A stretch of DNA of 64,000 nucleotides, from the NCBI GenBank assembly GCA_949358305.1, contig OX442314.1, positions 43,038,581 through 43,102,580 on the forward strand. The letters are read 5' to 3'. The notes below the pieces were generated by a model. The model was not told the DNA's origin. It made no database searches and worked only from the letters and a program-made list of their open reading frames with translations. Shown here in pieces: positions 41,995 to 52,321 of the stretch. Positions within the stretch are counted from its first letter, which is position 1, and each line of letters starts with the position of its first letter. The position numbers and the translations under genes are program-made. Source of the stretch: Strigamia acuminata. Lineage: Eukaryota; Arthropoda; Chilopoda; Geophilomorpha; Linotaeniidae.

Positions 41995-43689
41995 TTACTC
42001 GGGGGTTTCTGTCGACTGCGACTCCTCGTTTCCCGCCATGTCAGGCCAGCCACCAAATTCATTGGCTGCAAGCATAGCCTGCATCATGCTGTGTTGGGCA
42101 GCGGCGATTGTTTCCATTGCTGCTTTAGCGGCTTCCACTTTAAGGGGGCAATCCCTTTCAAAGTGTGCGCCACCGCAGCCCCAGCAACCGCCAACTCTTG
42201 GTTTGGTCGCATAATCTTTGAGCCTATTGCTCGGGACTAGCGCCTTCTCGTTGCCTTCTGCGGCCTTTGTTGCTGCTATCGCAGCATTTTTAGGCGCAGG
42301 GAACAGTGTTCTATTGTTTGGATTTCTCAATCCAAACGGAACAAATTTCGGTTTATCTCCACCCGCAGCATTTGGTATTGTTACCATTTGCTGGTTGGAT
42401 TTTTGAATTGGCGTAACAGTTTCTGTTTTTGCCGCCTCAATGATTGCTGCATTTGTCACAGTTTCCTGATTTATGATCGCGGCCTCCGTAGCAATGCAGG
42501 CTCTCCTGAGCGACGCCCAAGTGTTCTCCAAATTAATGGCATTTGCGACCATGTTTTTGGCCGCTGGGCGCAGAATTGCCAGCACTTTTTGAATTTGCTG
42601 GCTCTCGTGCACAGGAATAGTCAATTGAGCGTATAACTTCTCGAGTCTTATCACCACTTGGGTGGCAGACTCATGAGACAGTTGCTGTGTTTTAGCGATT
42701 TCTGCTAAAAGCAGCGCATCGCTCGGACGAAAATGGGTGATAAATTCATGTTCGAATTCCTCCCAATTCGTTTTGGCATGAGAAGAGAACCATGTGGCCG
42801 CATCTCCTCGGAAAAACTTAAACAAATGCTCAGCAAGCACTTGGTTCAGATAGGGCAAAGCAAAGCGTAGAGAACGTTTTAAATCAATAAGGAAAGACTT
42901 AGCTTTCGTTTTGTCCCCTGCAAACGCTTCAATTCCAATGGATTTGACTCGTTTACTTAGCTCTACTTCATCCATTGGCCTGGGAGCAGGCATAGCCTGG
43001 TCAGTTTTGTGAAGAAACTTTTCTCCCCAAGCCAGAAAAAGAGGATTTCCAGTCGTAGGCGTTGAGCCTGTGCTGGATCCAGAGTTTGGTGTTGTCACGG
43101 TGGGAGAAATCGTGTTTGAGATTGCAGATTGTGCTCTCAAATTCGATTGTCCAGCCGCCACCATGCTGTCAACGATAGCTTTTTGACTAGCTATCATCTT
43201 CAACAAGCTTTCATTCGATAATTTCGTAGAGTCTAACTCCTGCAAAGCATGAGTTAACCGGTCGCTAATATCACCGAATTCCGTGCGCGTTTGCGTTAAT
43301 TGACGCATAGTGCTATCCGATTTGTCTTGGAGTTCCACCAAGTGATCGGCTACTTTCAGAAGCGTGTCTTCCCACACTTCGTAGGTTGTCATATCATCGA
43401 TAACTAGATTAAAGACGTTGCAAGTCGTTTCAAGCATCGCTTGATCCAACAATTTAACTTTAGGACTTGACATATCGTCGTTTGAAGAAGCAATCGAATT
43501 GTTATCCGAGTCGTTCAAATCTGAATCCGTTGCGGGTGTGAAAGAATTAGGTGCAGGAGAGTCCCACGTGGTCTTACCAGTTCTGGTCGCTGGCATTGAC
43601 ACAATGTGACCAAAAGCAGGACCGCAGCTTGCAAGGTGAACAAGTGGAATTAAGTCACGACCAATGAGGAGACAGGAGATTAGGCTCAA
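41995..43689 (-). CDS. Gag of gypsy element II
   Basis: Up to 564 residues; a second in-frame Met about 32 codons on (MPATRTGKTTW) may be the true start. The frame has an acidic N-terminus, a coiled region, a Ty3-type gag helical domain (WFSSHAKTNWEEFEHEFI) and one knuckle CWGCGGAHFERDC near the end. It lies between the long leader and pol. Confidence 0.85.
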   Translation of the reverse strand: MSLISCLLIGRDLIPLVHLASCGPAFGHIVSMPATRTGKTTWDSPAPNSFTPATDSDLNDSDNNSIASSNDDMSSPKVKLLDQAMLETTCNVFNLVIDDMTTYEVWEDTLLKVADHLVELQDKSDSTMRQLTQTRTEFGDISDRLTHALQELDSTKLSNESLLKMIASQKAIVDSMVAAGQSNLRAQSAISNTISPTVTTPNSGSSTGSTPTTGNPLFLAWGEKFLHKTDQAMPAPRPMDEVELSKRVKSIGIEAFAGDKTKAKSFLIDLKRSLRFALPYLNQVLAEHLFKFFRGDAATWFSSHAKTNWEEFEHEFITHFRPSDALLLAEIAKTQQLSHESATQVVIRLEKLYAQLTIPVHESQQIQKVLAILRPAAKNMVANAINLENTWASLRRACIATEAAIINQETVTNAAIIEAAKTETVTPIQKSNQQMVTIPNAAGGDKPKFVPFGLRNPNNRTLFPAPKNAAIAATKAAEGNEKALVPSNRLKDYATKPRVGGCWGCGGAHFERDCPLKVEAAKAAMETIAAAQHSMMQAMLAANEFGGWPDMAGNEESQSTETPE

Positions 43690-45818
43690 GTAGCCATTCT
43701 TGGGAGAGGGATTAGTGATGTCACTTCCCCCCCCTGGTTTCCCATTGGTAGAAAAATTAAATTAATTCATGGAATTGATTTCCCAGAGTTCCAAGAAAAT
43801 GTCAAAATTTAAAATTCCAATCATTCTCGAAAATTCCGAGATTTCCACATGTTTTTCTATTGTTTTCAGGTCGCCATCTTGATTTTTTGACAAAAAATAA
43901 AACTTTGACCAATATAAATGCCGAATTTTCTCCATTTCTGAAGAGAAACAACATTTTTTTGAAAGCAAAATAGAAATTTGTTTGGAACTAGAAGTTCTGA
44001 ACCAGATCAAAATGGTCTGATTCCACAAAAACATGACTTTTGTGCTTTCCTAAAAAAGCACGAAATCATGTCTGTAGAACTTCGAAATTTTCAAACCAGT
44101 TAATTTTATCATTGTTGGCAACAAATAACAAAATCAAACCGCGCTAGCGCGCAGACAAACCGATTCTTGATGCCTCGCAAGAAGAAACAGAGGAAGAAAG
44201 ATAAGAAAATAAAAAATAAAAAATTACAAAATACTGGGTGTTTTTTAATCTAAAAGACACTCAAAAAGTTCCAATTTTTAGCAGAAGGTTTTTCGCAGAT
44301 ATTTACACTACGGGGATATTGTTGCAATCTCTTCTTCTGCCCCAAGAGACCAACAAACGCGCCCGCTCACCCCTTTCGGAGACTCATTCCAGTCTGCACG
44401 AGGCTGCCTTTCGACAGAAACGTGCCTACACTGAGATGTCTGTTCATCCCAATGAAATGGTGTTTTTTGTGGAACAGTCAGTTGCACTTAAAGTAAAAAG
44501 GAAATGCATCTTCTGTCCCTAGTCGCCTTGGGTCCCACCCTTCAGCCGCCATTGTGAAGCCATATCGCCCTCCATTTGACGCTGTATACAACCCGGCATT
44601 TGAGGTGATTATTACCGCTGTCAGGTGTGGAGTCCCAAGAAAACCATGAAAATCATAGATAGGGAAGTTTAGAGAAAAAGTAAAAAATGAAAAAGATGTA
44701 AAAACAACTAATTTCCAAATTACAGAGATTGCTCCAGACTGTGGTTCGAGCACAGTCCTTTAACAAACTGCAGTAGCCCAGAAATCAAGCAAGAGTGAAT
44801 AAAATTCAGAAACAAAAGTTACAGGCTAGATTCCCAATCTTTTTTCAAAGTTGGTAGCTACCTGAACGCACAGATATCGTTCCTACGCCCTAACGAACTC
44901 TCTGTACCATTTGAGCACTTCACCATCGGTATCCCCGTACCTCCGGCAGCTCTCCCTGCTGTCCGTGTCCCAATTTCAGCAACTCTTGGGTTAAATACGT
45001 TAACTTGCAGTTGCCTACCAACCAGTACACGGGACAGGGTAGGATTATGACCGATGTGAACCCGGATGAGCGCCTTGAGCAGCCACAACGCAACCCATAA
45101 ATTATGAGTCGCAACAAAAATCAAGGCAGTCTTCCCATGTGTGCGGACACTTCGCTGCTACTCGGGTCCAACTACACGCCAACTCACCGCACGTGACTGT
45201 TCCCGCGCCAGCGACCACTAAGCTAGCAACCTGCATCCAAGCGACTAAACGTCCTACAAGAAATTTGGTGTCACTCAAAGCTCAGTTCAACATCGCCTCC
45301 TCGCCCGGCCCATAATGGAACCAGTGATTGCAGCGTGGCACCTGGAATATGACCGCTTCTCCCCCGTGGGATTTGGTTTGCTGGTGGCCACCAGCGCGCC
45401 TCCTCCACGAATCGAGTTTGAATACGCTGCAGACTGTCCCATTACTTTTACTTGGGCTGCGCACCAAGAAATAAAAATAATAAAGAAGGTTTGGAATTAT
45501 ATTCCCCTCCCAACCACTCAGTTTTTTAGGCTAAGCTAGAAAGGAATAGAAGACCGTTGGAAAGTGTGGCTAGTGTAAGTCCCGGCTTGCCAGTACCCAG
45601 GCAAGCTGGACATGCAAAGCCACCAATTTTTGTCTGATCAGGGTCCAATGGTCAGCGATTAGCGGCCGTTTCGCCTGCTGACCCCCTGTCACAATCATGA
45701 CCAAGGAAATTTCCCCCTCTAGTTGAAAGAAAAAATTCATTTAATATTGTGCTTCGCACAATCAGTAAATTAGAATAGTATTCGCAAGAGAATTCAAAAT
45801 CCTGGACGGGCCCACAAT
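43690..45818 (-). other. Long 5' leader of gypsy element II with primer-binding-like site
   Basis: About 2.1 kb without a supported gene. Next to the 5' LTR, minus-strand TGGGCCCGTCCAGGATTTTG begins about 3 bases inside and fits a TGG-starting primer site; it loosely resembles the tRNA-Pro type but with differences. A small hairpin (TTGTGCGAAGCACAA) lies near 45755. The leader is unusually long and could include other inserted DNA. Confidence 0.6.
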
Positions 45819-46441
45819 TGTGAGTGTTCGGACGGACGCCACGTGGTCGGGGGAGAGCCACGGAGGCGCTGGACGCAACACACACGATAAAACAAACCAC
45901 GAAATACACGGAGACACAATATAGTTTTAGTTATGGCTTTATTGGATGTCTAGGGGTATGATTGTAGTGTCCCATAGTGTATTTCCCAAGGCGGCGGTTC
46001 CTTCGAACCGTCCCTAATCAGACCGCGTGGCACGGCGGCCATCGGCCGCCATGACACACGAGGTCGGTAATCGGTTTTGGGCCACGCCGCCGAAGTTACG
46101 GTTAACGTCCGGCGGACGTGGCGCAACTGGACGCTCAGGTCCCGGCGGGCGATATCATCGCCACGCCGATAGTTTGGGTTATCTCAATAGCCAGTTTCGG
46201 AGGCGGTCGCAACACGACCGTTCGCCTTGCTGGTTGATCAACAACTCTCTTGTCCCTACGGGGACCAACCACTTCCGGAAGGGCGACTTCCGGGGCCTGA
46301 TCCTGCTTGACCAAAGGCCCGCAGCTCCACCTGGTTGCGGAGGACCGCAACAGGCTGCGCGAGATACGAGAGGCGCTGGAGCTGCGCCAAGTGCATTGCC
46401 GTTGCAGTGCAGCGACCCGTGCGCAGGGGCAGCTGGTCACA
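45819..46441 (-). repeat. 5' LTR of gypsy element II
   Basis: 623 bp, identical by eye to the copy at 35656-36278, followed by GTGT of the target duplication. A plus-strand frame through this LTR happens to run in frame into the ENPP exon (46027-46752). Confidence 0.95.
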
Positions 46442-46763
46442 GTGTCCACACCGCGATCGAGTGGCTCGCGAAGAAAAACGTGAGCTTTGTCGCTCTTTAT
46501 TTCGAGGAACCCGATTATCACGCGCACCATCTCGGCCCTGACTCGGAGTTAGTTGGTGTAATGGTCAAAATACTGGACCGTGTTGTAGGCGATTTATTAG
46601 CGCGGCTCGAAAAGGAAAAAATCTTAGACCACGTCAACATCATCGTGACGACCGACCACGGAATGTCACCGATCGTAGAAACCGAATCAAATACCCTCGT
46701 GCTGAACAAACACTTGGACCGTAACGACTACGACTTGATTTTGCATGTATAAATCAACAAATA

Positions 46764-47543
46764 CCGTAAAGTCGGGTGAATGTGGCCGATTTCTTTTAGT
46801 AAATTGTTAATAGTGCCTTCAATTTATTAACTACAGAACTGTTAACTATGTGTTTAGGTGGGTCTTAGGTAGAGTTACAATACCCATATCAAACATTTTA
46901 ATTTTTTGTCACACATTTCCTGTTTTTTAAAAAAAACCATGGTGGCCACATTCACCTTCACTGTCGGGTGCTATTGGCCACCTCGTTTTTTTAGCTGAAA
47001 TGACACATTCAGCTACTTAAAAGGTTAATGTGGCCTCAAAAAATGTTTTTAAAATAATCTATGTACCAAAAATTAATTTCTTAAATTTTTTTTTTAGTTA
47101 TTTGTGTTTAAAAAAAGACAAAATATATCATTTTTTTAAAAATTACCATAGACTTTAATGAGTGAGTTGTCTTTCTAACATCACTGTATCAAAACTATAA
47201 AATTTAGCAGCATTATTATTTTTTTGGAACATTATAACACATTGAAGAATGAGTACATAAAATTTCAAGCAGCAGGTAGCATTACTTTTTTTTTTATAGA
47301 CATCTTTTTTCAGGCCTCATTTTTCACAATTTTTACATGACATACTTAAAATGTGTGTACATTTTTTTTAATTGATCACAAAATTGTGGAATATTTTTTT
47401 TAAGCAAGCTGAAACCATGATACATTAGTTAAAAATAATAACTAACTGATAAATGGCCCAGCAAAAAGGTGAGGAATTTTTTTTCTGCAAATTTCTTTTT
47501 GGCCACATTCACCTGCCGGGGCCACATTCACCCGACTTTACGG
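46764..47543. mobile_element. TA-type inverted-repeat element in ENPP-B intron
   Basis: Ends CCGTAAAGTCGGGTGAATGT and its reverse complement, flanked by TA (46762-46763, 47544-47545). Inner words GGCCACATTCACC recur in both orientations. No coding frame. Without it the intron (46747-47581) would be 53 bp. Confidence 0.85.
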
Positions 47544-48340
47544 TAAAACAAATAATTGATTTTAATTTCATTTTAATTTAGAGTGGTGCGAGGGCGACTG
47601 TGTTGCCGAGGGAATTGAAAGAAGACAAAGTGTTTGACGCTTTGAATAATAAACACGCGCACGTTAAGGTTTATCGCAAGAAGGACATTCCCGAGAGATT
47701 GCATTACCGGGATAATCGACTGGTATTGCCGATCATAGCAATTGCCGAAGAGGGTTATTTGGTGTGCAAGGTAGGGCTTGAGAAATGCTTTGAATGACTG
47801 CGAGAAAATGTCTTGATTCAATTTTTTTAGACAAAATGTTTGCCTAGAAATGTGAGCTTTGGTAACCATGGGTACGACAATAGTGTGGTCAACATGCGAG
47901 GTGTGTTTTTAGTGTCGGGGCCGGCGTTTAGAAGAAATGTGCAATTACCGGCTTTCGACAACGTGCACGTGTATTCGTTGATGTGTCATTTGCTCAATAT
48001 AACAGCGAGGCCATCCAATGGAAGCCTGAGTATTTTTCTTCCGGTTTTGTCGGATGGTAGTAATGGAGTTTTGGAGGACAATGTTGTTAAACAGGCGTCT
48101 TCCGTCGTTAAACAGGCGTTTTCCGTCGTGTTCACAGCAGTTTCTTTGATTTATTGGTGGAAAAGCTAGCACGTAAGAAAAGGAAATTATCATTTACTAG
48201 GTTTCTGCGGACACAGTTTTCCACCAGGCTGAAGTTGGCACCACATTCACATTCGCCCAAACTACAGATAGAACAAATCCCAATTTTTTTACCACGGATT
48301 ACAATGGTTTTTACACAAAAAAAATAGAGGACTTTTTCCT

Positions 48341-48655
48341 ATGGCCAAGGGTACTGTTCTTCTGATGCTGTGTGCCTTCTTGATGCTTGCTCAACTTATT
48401 GGGTAAATAACCCAAAACCTAGTTGCTTTAGAACGAAAAGTTAAATGCATACTTCTTGTTCGTCCTTCTGGGCCAAGAAAGCTTACAAGCATTAAAAGAG
48501 AAACTGAGGCTGTTTCAAATTCCAGTGCTTGTATTTCATACTGGAGTTCGTGTTCTAAAGATGCAACAAACGAAAATGAAAAGTGCTGCAAACCACTAAG
48601 ATGCATTTTTGATGAGTGTTTTGAAACAATTTCCCAACCATGGGCGATGATATGA
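48341..48655 (+). CDS. Secreted cystine-knot (knottin, ICK) peptide precursor
   Basis: Two exons, 48341-48402 and 48478-48655, joined in phase over a 75-bp intron with GT-AG ends (acceptor CCAAG; an alternative acceptor 12 bp on also keeps frame). The ~79-residue precursor has a hydrophobic signal (VLLMLCAFLMLAQLI), a short pro-region with a Lys-Arg site, and a mature part with Cys spacing C-x6-C-x10-CC-x4-C-x4-C, the inhibitor cystine-knot pattern. Such peptides include venom toxins of several invertebrate groups but also neuropeptides, antimicrobial and protease-inhibitor peptides, so toxicity cannot be inferred. The frame is intact. AATAAA-like words follow near 48715. It lies between ENPP-B and the convergent UMPS gene. 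Confidence 0.75.
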
Positions 48656-48868
48656 CACCATCAGGCCCAGGTTGACAAATTTGGACAATTTCTGTATCGC
48701 CAGAGCGTCAATATAAATAAAAATGTAAGATAAAAATAAGATAAATAAAAATACGTAAACATAGTTATTGTGTTAATGTTGTGGTCAATGGACGTAAATT
48801 TGCAAAAATTATAAATTTATTATTCATAACTCGTTCTAATCCACATCAAAAATAGAATAACAAAAAAT

Positions 48869-49980
48869 TTATTTCACTGGCTTTAGAAGTGTTTGATAGG
48901 CTTTCCAAGCGATCCGCCGGTACTCGTCTGCTGCAGCTTTAGCATCGGGTGCATTCGTGATGCCGCGTCCAACAATTATTAAATCGGCCCCTCGCCCGAT
49001 TATTGCTTTGTCCGGGATTATGTATTGCTGTCCTAAGGAATCACCTTCGCTGCCGAGATTTACTCCCGGTGTGGCGTAAATGAACGCGTCATTGTCCGAC
49101 AAACGCGACTGGCTAATGAATCCCGACACGAAATTACGCTCTCCCATAGACGCAGCGGCTAAATATTGAAAAAGACGGTTTATTTTCGGTTGATTTGTCC
49201 ACCTATAGACAAAAAAATCTTCACATGCTGTCAGGCTGCTTCAGTTCCAAATGAGCAGTTCATTTTTCTGCCACCGGCGACTGGAGCAGTCTACGTTTTC
49301 TTGGGACAACAGAAAGTTTAAATGCGACTAACACTGAGATTATTAGTGCTCTGTAGTCGCATTTAAACTTTCTTTATCGTTGATTATTCACCTTGCGCGT
49401 ATTCCTCGTTCGTTAAACTTCCGTTACTACTCATCTGAGCAATGAGAAAACACGAGCAATTTTTGGAAGATCCAATTTCCTTTAAACCGTCCAACAATCC
49501 GAGGCCCGGCAACGCGTGTGCGGTTACAAAATCCGCCCAATCCGCGAACTTATAAATTCCACCGTCAAATTGCTTTTTAACCCTGTGACCAATGTCCGCA
49601 AATTTCCTAAATTGATAAAAGAAAAATTGGATTGAACGTCTTGTTTCGGCAAAATCAATTCACCTGTCCTCCATAATTAGGAAATTGTGTTTTTCGGCCG
49701 TACTTTTCAGCGTTCTGACAAAATCAACGTGGAAATCTTCAAGAATATCGACGTGGATTTTAACCATACAAACATAAGGTCCGATTTCATTCGCCAACTA
49801 GAAAAGCATACTCTAAATGTTTGAATTTAATCCAATCCGGTGAAATATACCTCAATTAATTTGTCGCATTTTGTAACATCAATTGCAACCGCCACGTTCG
49901 TCTTCTTCGTTCCAATTAATTCCAATAGCTTTTTAGCCATCGTATTGGAACAACGTGCAGCTCTCTGTTCGAAACTCATT
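48869..49980 (-). CDS. UMPS: Orotidine-5'-phosphate decarboxylase domain (UMPS), 5' part missing from view
   Basis: Four minus-strand exons: 49980-49851, 49797-49664, 49606-49392 and 49158-48869, all in phase with GT-AG junctions. Together they give about 255 residues from the first ATG, the full decarboxylase domain. KIHVDIL and MEDRKFADIG supply the Lys and Asp-x-Lys-x-x-x-Asp active-site residues; [22 protein letters not shown] and [13 protein letters not shown] form the phosphate-binding end. It catalyses OMP to UMP. The first exon follows a 3' splice site, so the orotate phosphoribosyltransferase half expected in animal UMPS probably lies beyond element III. Introns are 53, 57 and 233 bp. 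An LTR starts 10 bp upstream of the first exon's acceptor. Confidence 0.9.
49311..49373. repeat. 63-nt hairpin in a UMPS intron
   Basis: AGAAAGTTTAAATGCGACTA and its exact reverse complement at 49354-49373 form a 20-bp stem. A smaller CACT/AGTG pair sits in the 23-nt loop. It could be a minimal foldback or a microRNA-like precursor. Confidence 0.8.
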
Positions 49981-49992
49981 CTATTTGATTTT

Positions 49993-51579
49993 TGTGACGA
50001 TTCTACTTTTGGGCCAATTTATTAGTCCTTTTAAGATAGATAATTCGGTTTATACAAGACGTTGCTAAGTTTAGCAACAACCTAACCGAGATAAGCTACG
50101 GAAGCCTTTACAAACATGAATATGTGATCGAATAGAAATAACTTACAGTTTTAGTGTGACTTAACATATTTATTACTAAATATTAATGATAACAGTAAAT
50201 GGGTTCTTGACGCGTGTAAACGGGCGGCATCAACTGGTTGAGGATCCGGGCGAAGCCAGAGGGATACGGCTGACTTGCGGCATCGTCACAAATATCGCTA
50301 CGGAGACGTATTTGGTCCGCAGCTCGAATATCTAAATATGCGAAGAGTCCTTCGCATTAATCGGAATATTCGGCAGAATATTCCATGTTCCAAATGAATA
50401 AAAGTAAAGTGATTAAAGTAATATAACAAATGAATTGTTATATAAATAATGATTGGGCGGGGACCGTCACGACAATTGAGAGAACGTCGCGGGAGTTGTT
50501 GAGACTCCATCCGCCAGCACGCCTTACGACGACAAGATCTCGTGATCAGGCGCCGAGTATTTGTTTGTACGCTTTACATCGCTATCGGTGGTACCAACCA
50601 CCGGGTAAACATTCCTATGGATTTACCAATTCCAGGATTACCAATACCTGAGTAATTGTTTAACGAAATGTCTTCACGGACAATTCTCACGGGCTACCAA
50701 CCCGGCGTAGTGTGCCTTTAAATATGCCATTCACCGACCACTAAAGTACGGAAGGACCTATGATACGCAATTCGCCCTGGAATAGCATTTGTCCGTGTTT
50801 GTTTCGTGCTCGGGTGGGACCTCCCGCACACATGCCCTTGGCAGAGCGTCTGACCCTCGTCCGAGGAATCGCTCAGATAGATGCGACTATCACCGATCAT
50901 ATAGTTTGACATTTATTTAACGGGTTAGTCAATCCCGTGCATGAGCACTACACTATGCCACCGTATGAAATCCTACTGTCCCTTAGAACAGCTGGCTAAC
51001 ACTACGGGGCCATTTCATGTTGTTAACATGTCTACAAGGTTAGCCTTCCCAGATGGGCCTTACAACAAGCAATAACGAGATAGTAAGTCTACATATCCAT
51101 TGAGAGCTGAGGAGGCCTGATGTGTCGATAAGAAAGTGAAATCAAACGATAACAACAATTCAATTACAGACATTTACAGTTATCAAGCCAAGCCTTGGGG
51201 AAGTGGAAAACTGATGCTTATATAGTTCTGTAGAACTACTAGATTGGCGACAGCCAATCAGCGTACGAATCGGCGGATTCGTGGGTCACTAGTCCGGACC
51301 TAATATGTGACTATGTCCAGATGGGCCCAGTTGGGGTCCGGAAGGGTCCGATTGGTTCCCTTCGACAGGTAAGTAAAGTGGACATTGATTCGATAGAATC
51401 AACATCATCAAGTAATTAATACTTAATTTATATCGAATAAAATAGTTATATTTTATTCACCGTGTCTAAATAATTATTTATCACACTTTTTAGTTTTTAA
51501 CCGAGTTTGAAATACGCGCGTTGGTTAAACAGCGCCATCTATGGTGAACATTGACAACTATTGATTTGTAATCATCACA
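49993..51579 (-). repeat. 3' LTR of gypsy element III (1,587 bp)
   Basis: On the minus strand it starts TGTGATGATTACAA and ends GTAGAATCGTCACA. A TATATAAG box (minus) lies at about 51216-51224 and AATAAA near 50170. Small open frames inside the LTR occur identically in both copies and are not called as genes. Confidence 0.95.
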
Positions 51580-52321
51580 CATCCCCCGGTGACAAACATA
51601 GAGTTTACTAACTCTCGATTGTCATTCTTAATGGATAAGAATGTTCACCTAATTCTATCGAATTAATCCACTTGGTAAGTATTTTTTTATTAACTTAATC
51701 ATGTTATTTCTTTCAGAAACTTCGTCACCCGATTAGACTAATCGGCTTCTCTGCACGGCGCAACTCCCGGTTGCTAAGCGACGGAAATGGACTCGTCCGA
51801 ACATGGATACATGTTCGAGAAAATACAAATTTCGATAGAAATTTTATTTCTTCGTCAAATAAACTTATTCATAGCTTATTAATCAACAAGATAATCAATA
51901 AAAATAAATTTATGCAAACTTTATTTATCGAAAATCTAAACTACTAATTTTTTATTACGATTGTCATAAAAAATTAACGAATTTCAACTTGAAATTTTTC
52001 AACGCTTTGATCAAAGCAAAAACAAACACAATTTTCACAAATAATTATGAAAAATAAACTAAACAATCACACAGATATTAATATGATTAATTCAAATAAA
52101 CATCCAAATTGAATTCGAAAAACAAAACAAATTAAATTGAATCCAATTTTAAAATTAAACTATACTCGTTCGAGTATTTAATGATTAGTTCAAAATCTTG
52201 AAACCAAACAAACACAACACTCATGAGAATATTTCGTAATTGCAAAAACACAACAAAACACTTGGATTATTTTAGTCAAAAATATCCACTCGGAAAAATA
52301 ACGAATGTTAATTTGTCCCTT
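51580..52321 (-). other. 3' untranslated region and polypurine tract of element III
   Basis: AT-rich, no coding frame. Minus-strand ACCGGGGGATG abuts the LTR at 51579 and is the likely polypurine tract. Confidence 0.7.

Larger units (their letters stand above)
35652..46445 (-). mobile_element. Ty3/gypsy element II, 10.8 kb, antisense inside ENPP-B
   Basis: The body is 35656-46441, bounded by identical-looking 623-bp LTRs and the target duplication GTGT (35652-35655, 46442-46445). Read on the minus strand: 5' LTR, primer-binding-like site, 2.1-kb leader, gag, pol, an extra ORF, polypurine tract, 3' LTR. Identical LTRs and intact frames indicate a very recent insertion and a potentially autonomous copy. 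Confidence 0.95.
35056..48169 (+). pseudogene. ENPP-type phosphodiesterase (copy B), split by a gypsy insertion
   Basis: Exons 35056-35165, 35215-35518, 35573-35655 plus 46446-46746 (one exon interrupted by the insertion), 47582-47770 and 47831-48169. Discounting the element and one copy of GTGT (46442-46445), exon 4 is 384 bp and in frame, and the whole gene would encode 441 residues. LLISLDGFR, STAPNHHTLVTG, EPDYHAHHLG, TTDHGMSP and FGNHGYDN keep all catalytic and metal ligands. Unlike copy A it has no intron inside LVTGLF. With the insertion the host frame runs into the LTR and stops at 35761. The donor of exon 4 is CAT|GTATAA. No other lesion is visible, so this may be a recent insertional null or a polymorphic insertion. 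Confidence 0.9.
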
